This document shows, in pieces, positions 5,845 to 8,185 of a stretch of 8,185 bases of DNA. The stretch lies in the NCBI GenBank assembly GCA_018500005.2, contig JAHBAP020000579.1:1-8185 (forward strand), written 5' to 3'. How positions within the stretch are numbered: the stretch's first letter is position 1; every line of letters begins with the position of its first letter. This DNA is from Mycobacterium sp. GTDB taxonomy: Bacteria; Actinomycetota; Actinomycetes; Mycobacteriales; Mycobacteriaceae. The position numbers were made by a program, and so were the translations under genes. The notes beneath the pieces are model-generated. The model had not been told where the DNA came from, made no database searches, and was given only the letters and a program-made list of their open reading frames with translations.

Positions 5845-6183
5845 ATGGCTTATGTGATCACCACTGAATGTGTCGACGTCAAACACAAGGCTTGTGCCGC
5901 CGAGTGCCCGGTCGACTGCATCTACGAGGGCGACCGCACCATGTACATCAACCCGGAAGAGTGCGTCGACTGCGGTGCTTGCCGGCTGTTGTGCGAGGTT
6001 GACGCCATCTTCCACGAGGACGATCTGCCGGAGAGCGAGCAGAAGTTCCGCGCCGACAATGCGGCGTTTTTCACCGAGATCCTGCCGGGCAGGGATGCGC
6101 CGCTGGGCGCGCCCGGTAGCGCGAGTGACCTCGGCCCGGTCGGGGTGGACACCCCCATGGTGGCCGGTCTTCCCGCCAAGTAA
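5845..6183 (+). CDS. fdxA: 7Fe ferredoxin, FdxA type
   Basis: The 112-residue protein is a small cytoplasmic electron carrier with one [3Fe-4S] and one [4Fe-4S] cluster. Cysteines are C9, C17, C21, C25, C40, C43, C46 and C50. By analogy with Azotobacter FdI, C9/C17/C50 bind the 3Fe cluster, C21/C40/C43/C46 the 4Fe cluster, and C25 is free. The Pro that usually follows the last cysteine is Glu51; M. tuberculosis FdxA also lacks it (Arg there, as I recall). The C-terminal half (NAAFFTEILPGRDAPLG and GPVGVDTPMVAGLP) matches FdxA rather than FdxC. I chose ATG 5845 because the family starts at M(A/T)YVI and a leaderless -10 lies in the right place; the GTG at 5779 would lie inside the DosR box. 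The DosR box and weak -35 predict induction by hypoxia or nitric oxide. Partner enzymes are unknown. Confidence 0.95.
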   Translation: MAYVITTECVDVKHKACAAECPVDCIYEGDRTMYINPEECVDCGACRLLCEVDAIFHEDDLPESEQKFRADNAAFFTEILPGRDAPLGAPGSASDLGPVGVDTPMVAGLPAK

Positions 6184-6212
6184 TCCGGCGGGTTGGTCCC
6201 GTCTGATTCTTC

Positions 6213-6578
6213 CTAGGTGGCCGGCGGCGCGTCGACGGCGAACTCGGTGAACGCGGCATAAGCCCGCGCGCCGTAGATCGTGGCCGGCCCGCCGTTCATC
6301 AGGATCGCGACCCCGATCGCCTCGGCCGCTTCCTTGGCCGTCGCACCAGCCTTCGCCGCGCCGCGGGCATGAGATGCGATGCACCCGTCGCAGCCGTGTA
6401 CCACGCCGATCGCCATCGCCATCAGTTCCTTGACCTTGGTGGACAGTGCACCCTCGGCCAACGCGGCGTTACTGAGGTCGTTGAAGCCCTTGTAGACGTC
6501 AGGGATGTCCTGACGTAGCGCTCGGTGCTGGGTACTGAGGTCTTTCAGAACGTCGTGGTAATGCCCGTGGTCGGTCAT
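6213..6578 (-). CDS. AhpD-like carboxymuconolactone decarboxylase-family protein
   Basis: The 121-residue product contains KELMAMAIGVVHGCDGCIASH, with Glu51, Cys63, Cys66 and His70. The spacing Glu-(12)-Cys-x2-Cys-x3-His equals that of the catalytic Glu118, Cys130, Cys133 and His137 of M. tuberculosis AhpD, so a thiol-dependent peroxidase or disulfide reductase activity is plausible. The protein is one short CMD domain (about 40-110) with no signal peptide and a His-rich N-terminus (H4, H6, H8). It is not AhpD itself, which is longer and pairs with ahpC; no peroxiredoxin gene is nearby. A TAGAGT hexamer exactly 12 to 7 bases before the ATG and the lack of a Shine-Dalgarno point to leaderless translation. 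It converges on fdxA (29 bases between stops, no terminator hairpin seen) and diverges from the L,D-transpeptidase gene. Confidence 0.92.
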   Translation of the reverse strand: MTDHGHYHDVLKDLSTQHRALRQDIPDVYKGFNDLSNAALAEGALSTKVKELMAMAIGVVHGCDGCIASHARGAAKAGATAKEAAEAIGVAILMNGGPATIYGARAYAAFTEFAVDAPPAT

Positions 6579-6584
6579 GCGATG

Positions 6585-6590
6585 ACTCTA
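6585..6590 (-). promoter_or_regulatory. -10 element (TAGAGT) for the leaderless AhpD-like gene
   Basis: On the minus strand TAGAGT lies exactly 12 to 7 bases before the ATG at 6578, so transcription should begin on the start codon. The word GAAACGCCG lies three bases upstream of it. Confidence 0.6.
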
Positions 6591-6593
6591 TTA

Positions 6594-6643
6594 CGGCGTT
6601 TCAGTGCCGCGGACAGCGGTACAGACTGGACCGCGAAACGCCG
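6594..6643. repeat. 9-bp inverted repeat spanning the divergent promoters
   Basis: CGGCGTTTC (6594-6602) and GAAACGCCG (6635-6643) are perfect inverted arms separated by 32 bases. Read towards each gene, both promoters therefore have GAAACGCCG shortly upstream of a TAGA(G/C)T -10: three bases away for the AhpD-like gene and eight for the transpeptidase. The inner pair GCGGT (6616-6620) and ACCGC (6630-6634) adds a second short repeat. A shared regulator binding both arms is a reasonable guess. Confidence 0.5.
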
Positions 6644-6651
6644 CCAGCATC

Positions 6652-6657
6652 TAGACT
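6652..6657 (+). promoter_or_regulatory. Candidate -10 (TAGACT) for the L,D-transpeptidase gene
   Basis: TAGACT fits TANNNT and would start transcription near 6664, giving a leader of about 50 bases. This gene, unlike its neighbours, has a Shine-Dalgarno-like AGGAAG (6707-6712) close to the ATG at 6715. A recognisable -35 was not found. Confidence 0.45.
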
Positions 6658-6714
6658 GCACTTTGCTGCAGCCGCGACTGGAGCAACGACCAGGACAGGG
6701 AGTCGCAGGAAGAC

Positions 6715-7470
6715 ATGGCCAAAGCACTTCGACGGGCACTCGCCGCTGCGGGGATCGCGGTTGTCGCGATGACAGCCACAGCCCCAACCAGCCTGGCCGG
6801 AATCGCCCCGTCGGCGTCCGCCGCCACGGTGGCCTCGGTGCAGCCGATCAATGGCCAGACCGTCGGTGTCGCGCATCCGATCATCGTGACGTTCACCGGG
6901 CCGGTGTCTGACCGTGCCGCCGCCGAGCGCTCAATCCAGGTCACCTCGCCGGCCGCGGTGCGCGGCATCTACGAGTGGCGCACTGACAGCACCGTGGCAT
7001 TCACGCCGGAGCACTACTGGCCGGCCCACTCCCAGATCACCCTGATGGCCGGGGGAGAGAAACGAAGTTTCGGCACCGGGTCCACCGTGCTCGGGGTCGG
7101 GAGCGTGTCCAACCACACCTTCACGGTCAGCATCGACGGTGTGATCATGCGGCAGATGCCGGCCTCGTTCGGCAAGCCTAAGTTCGCGACACCCATCGGC
7201 TCGTTCAGCGTGCTGGAGAAATACAAGTCCATCGTGATGGACTCTCGCACCATCGGCATCCCGCTCACCGACCCGGAGGGCTACAAGCTGACCGTGGCCG
7301 ATGCGGTCCGGATCACCTGGGGCGGGGTCTATGTTCACTCCGCGCCCTGGTCGGTGGGCTCGCAGGGTTACGCGAACGTCAGCCACGGTTGCATCAACCT
7401 CAGCCCCGACAACGCGCTGTGGTACTTCAACCAGGTCGGTATCGGCGACCCGGTCACGATCAACTGGTAG
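6715..7470 (+). CDS. ldtA: L,D-transpeptidase (YkuD family), LdtA/LdtMt1-like
   Basis: The 251-residue product makes 3-to-3 peptidoglycan cross-links, taking tetrapeptide donors outside the membrane; this class is inhibited by carbapenems. It has a Sec signal peptide with a likely site at SASA|AT (about 37), an Ig-like domain (about 40-120, SVQPINGQTVGVAHPIIVTF) and a YkuD catalytic domain (about 128-251). The catalytic motif is HSAPW (His208) then SHGCINLSPDN, with His224 and nucleophile Cys226. M. tuberculosis LdtMt1 (Rv0116c) is also 251 aa with Cys226, and MPASFGKP, TPIGSF, VMDSRTIGIPL and YVHSAPWSV match it from memory. There is no lipobox, unlike LdtMt2. Because mycobacteria carry several Ldt paralogues, the symbol is likely rather than certain. 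The stop codon directly abuts that of the convergent yceI-like gene. Confidence 0.93.
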   Translation: MAKALRRALAAAGIAVVAMTATAPTSLAGIAPSASAATVASVQPINGQTVGVAHPIIVTFTGPVSDRAAAERSIQVTSPAAVRGIYEWRTDSTVAFTPEHYWPAHSQITLMAGGEKRSFGTGSTVLGVGSVSNHTFTVSIDGVIMRQMPASFGKPKFATPIGSFSVLEKYKSIVMDSRTIGIPLTDPEGYKLTVADAVRITWGGVYVHSAPWSVGSQGYANVSHGCINLSPDNALWYFNQVGIGDPVTINW

Positions 7471-8016
7471 TTACTTCGGGTAGGTGGCGTGGAAGTCGAT
7501 CACGACTTCGTCGGCGACCTTCATCGAACCCATGAACAACGAGATCAGTTTCACCCCGAAGTCGGTTTGAGTGATCCGAACCTGGGTCGCCAGCTTCCAG
7601 GTGTCGCCGGTCTGCTCCACATTCAGATCGACGACCTGGGGCCGCGAAGTGCCGTGGATTTCCACCGTGCCGGTCATCCGATAGCCGGAGCCGGTTTTGG
7701 CTATCTCGTCGGAGCTGAACCGGATCTGGGGAAACTTCTTGGCGTCCAAGGACTTCAGGGCGTTGTTCCTGGCGATGCCCTTCTCCGGTCCGCCCAGTGG
7801 GGTTACCCCGCCCTCACCTTTGATCACTTCCAGGGAATCGACGTCGACGGCCAACTCGGCGTGGGTCGGGACCCCGCCCTTCCAGTCCAACGAGGCTCGC
7901 CAGGATTGCATGGCCATGGTGAGTCGGTGGCCCATCTTGGCGGCCCGCCCGGTCACTCCGGTCAGCAGAAGCAGGTCGCCGTTATCGGCGGACAATGACC
8001 AGTTCGCGTCGTTCAT
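7471..8016 (-). CDS. YceI-family lipid-binding-like protein
   Basis: The 181-residue product shows the YceI lipocalin-like pattern: W6 and the early strand WSLSADNGDL, MGHRLTMAM (28-36), SLEVIKGEGG (61-70), NNALKSLDAKKFPQIRFSS (84-102), the strand TGTVEIHGTSRPQVVDL (115-131) and ITQTDFGVK (148-156). E. coli YceI is periplasmic and binds isoprenoid lipids in its barrel; here there is no signal peptide, so the product is probably cytoplasmic and ligand binding is an inference from fold. The ATG overlaps the stop of the upstream gene as TGATG and has no Shine-Dalgarno, indicating translational coupling. Its TAA stop lies directly against the TAG of the convergent transpeptidase gene. Confidence 0.93.
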   Translation of the reverse strand: MNDANWSLSADNGDLLLLTGVTGRAAKMGHRLTMAMQSWRASLDWKGGVPTHAELAVDVDSLEVIKGEGGVTPLGGPEKGIARNNALKSLDAKKFPQIRFSSDEIAKTGSGYRMTGTVEIHGTSRPQVVDLNVEQTGDTWKLATQVRITQTDFGVKLISLFMGSMKVADEVVIDFHATYPK

Positions 8017-8185
8017 CAGGTCGATTGGGTCGGGGTCAGGGTGACCGTCGTGGTACTGACCGTCGGGGGCGGAGTATTCGCCGGGGTGCCTGCCGGCGTC
8101 GTGGCCGGAGCGGTCGAGGGGGCCGGTGCGGCCGAAGTCGCGGGAGCCGCTGAAGTCGTTGGAGCTGTAGTTGTGGGAGCTGAAG
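8016..8185 (-). CDS. C-terminal tail of an Ala/Pro/Thr-rich protein (partial, 5' end outside window)
   Basis: The last 55 residues of a minus-strand frame are open to the right edge and end at TGA 8018-8016. The visible part is almost entirely Ala, Pro, Thr and Ser, with no charged residue, and contains a tandem hexapeptide TSAAPA-TSAAPA. Such tails in mycobacteria belong to secreted or cell-wall proteins and are often linkers or sites of mannosylation; that is an inference here, since the folded part is not visible. The stop overlaps the yceI-like ATG (TGATG). I chose this frame over the one continuous with the YceI-like gene because of its composition and the stop/start overlap. No function can be named. 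Confidence 0.72.
   Translation of the reverse strand, partial: SAPTTTAPTTSAAPATSAAPAPSTAPATTPAGTPANTPPPTVSTTTVTLTPTQST

Noticed and set aside
5779..6183. Upstream start for FdxA
   Set aside because: It would place the start inside the DosR box and add 22 residues not found in the family, which begins M(A/T)Y.
1..8185. tRNA, rRNA, CRISPR, insertion sequence, or phage or defence genes
   Set aside because: None seen: nearly all bases are in housekeeping-type mycobacterial genes, gaps are short, and there are no terminal repeats, integrase/transposase motifs or regularly spaced repeats.

Overview
The window looks like ordinary chromosome from a high-GC actinobacterium, almost certainly Mycobacterium/Mycolicibacterium. 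Nearly every gene has a recognisable mycobacterial counterpart: a CYP124-type P450, a secreted AroQ-gamma chorismate mutase like Rv1885c, a PepA-like secreted protease, an FdxA-type 7Fe ferredoxin, and an L,D-transpeptidase the same length as LdtMt1 with the catalytic Cys at the same residue number. Several genes appear to be leaderless or nearly so, which also fits mycobacteria. I see no mobile element, CRISPR array, tRNA or rRNA, and no convincing previously undescribed system. The noteworthy material is mostly regulatory.

Layout: (1) 1-2892, minus strand: a lipoprotein serine hydrolase, a 153-aa SRPBCC protein and CYP124 (cut by the left edge just before its stop). They form a tight co-directional array, with a likely extra promoter inside the hydrolase stop codon. 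(2) 2933-3331, plus strand: a second, smaller SRPBCC protein, divergent from the hydrolase. (3) 3319-4961, minus strand: a secreted PepA-like trypsin/PDZ protease followed directly by the secreted chorismate mutase, whose real start may be a CTG overlapping the protease stop. (4) 5204-6183, plus strand: a membrane-anchored protein of unknown function, then fdxA. FdxA is preceded by a DosR (DevR) box and a perfectly placed leaderless -10, which predicts induction by hypoxia or nitric oxide. (5) 6213-6578, minus strand: an AhpD-like carboxymuconolactone decarboxylase-family protein. It is divergent from (6) 6715-7470, plus strand: the L,D-transpeptidase. Their shared promoter region has a 9-bp inverted repeat with one arm directly upstream of each -10. 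(7) 7471-8185, minus strand: a YceI-family protein coupled by a TGATG overlap to the Ala/Pro/Thr-rich tail of an upstream gene that runs off the right edge.

Taken together, the region handles envelope work (transpeptidase, lipoprotein hydrolase, protease, secreted chorismate mutase) and redox or lipid oxidation (P450, ferredoxin, AhpD-like protein). FdxA could in principle feed electrons to a P450 such as CYP124, but nothing in the sequence shows this pairing. No stretch over 300 bases lacks a gene. The largest gap, 4962-5203, holds the divergent promoters of the protease and the membrane protein.
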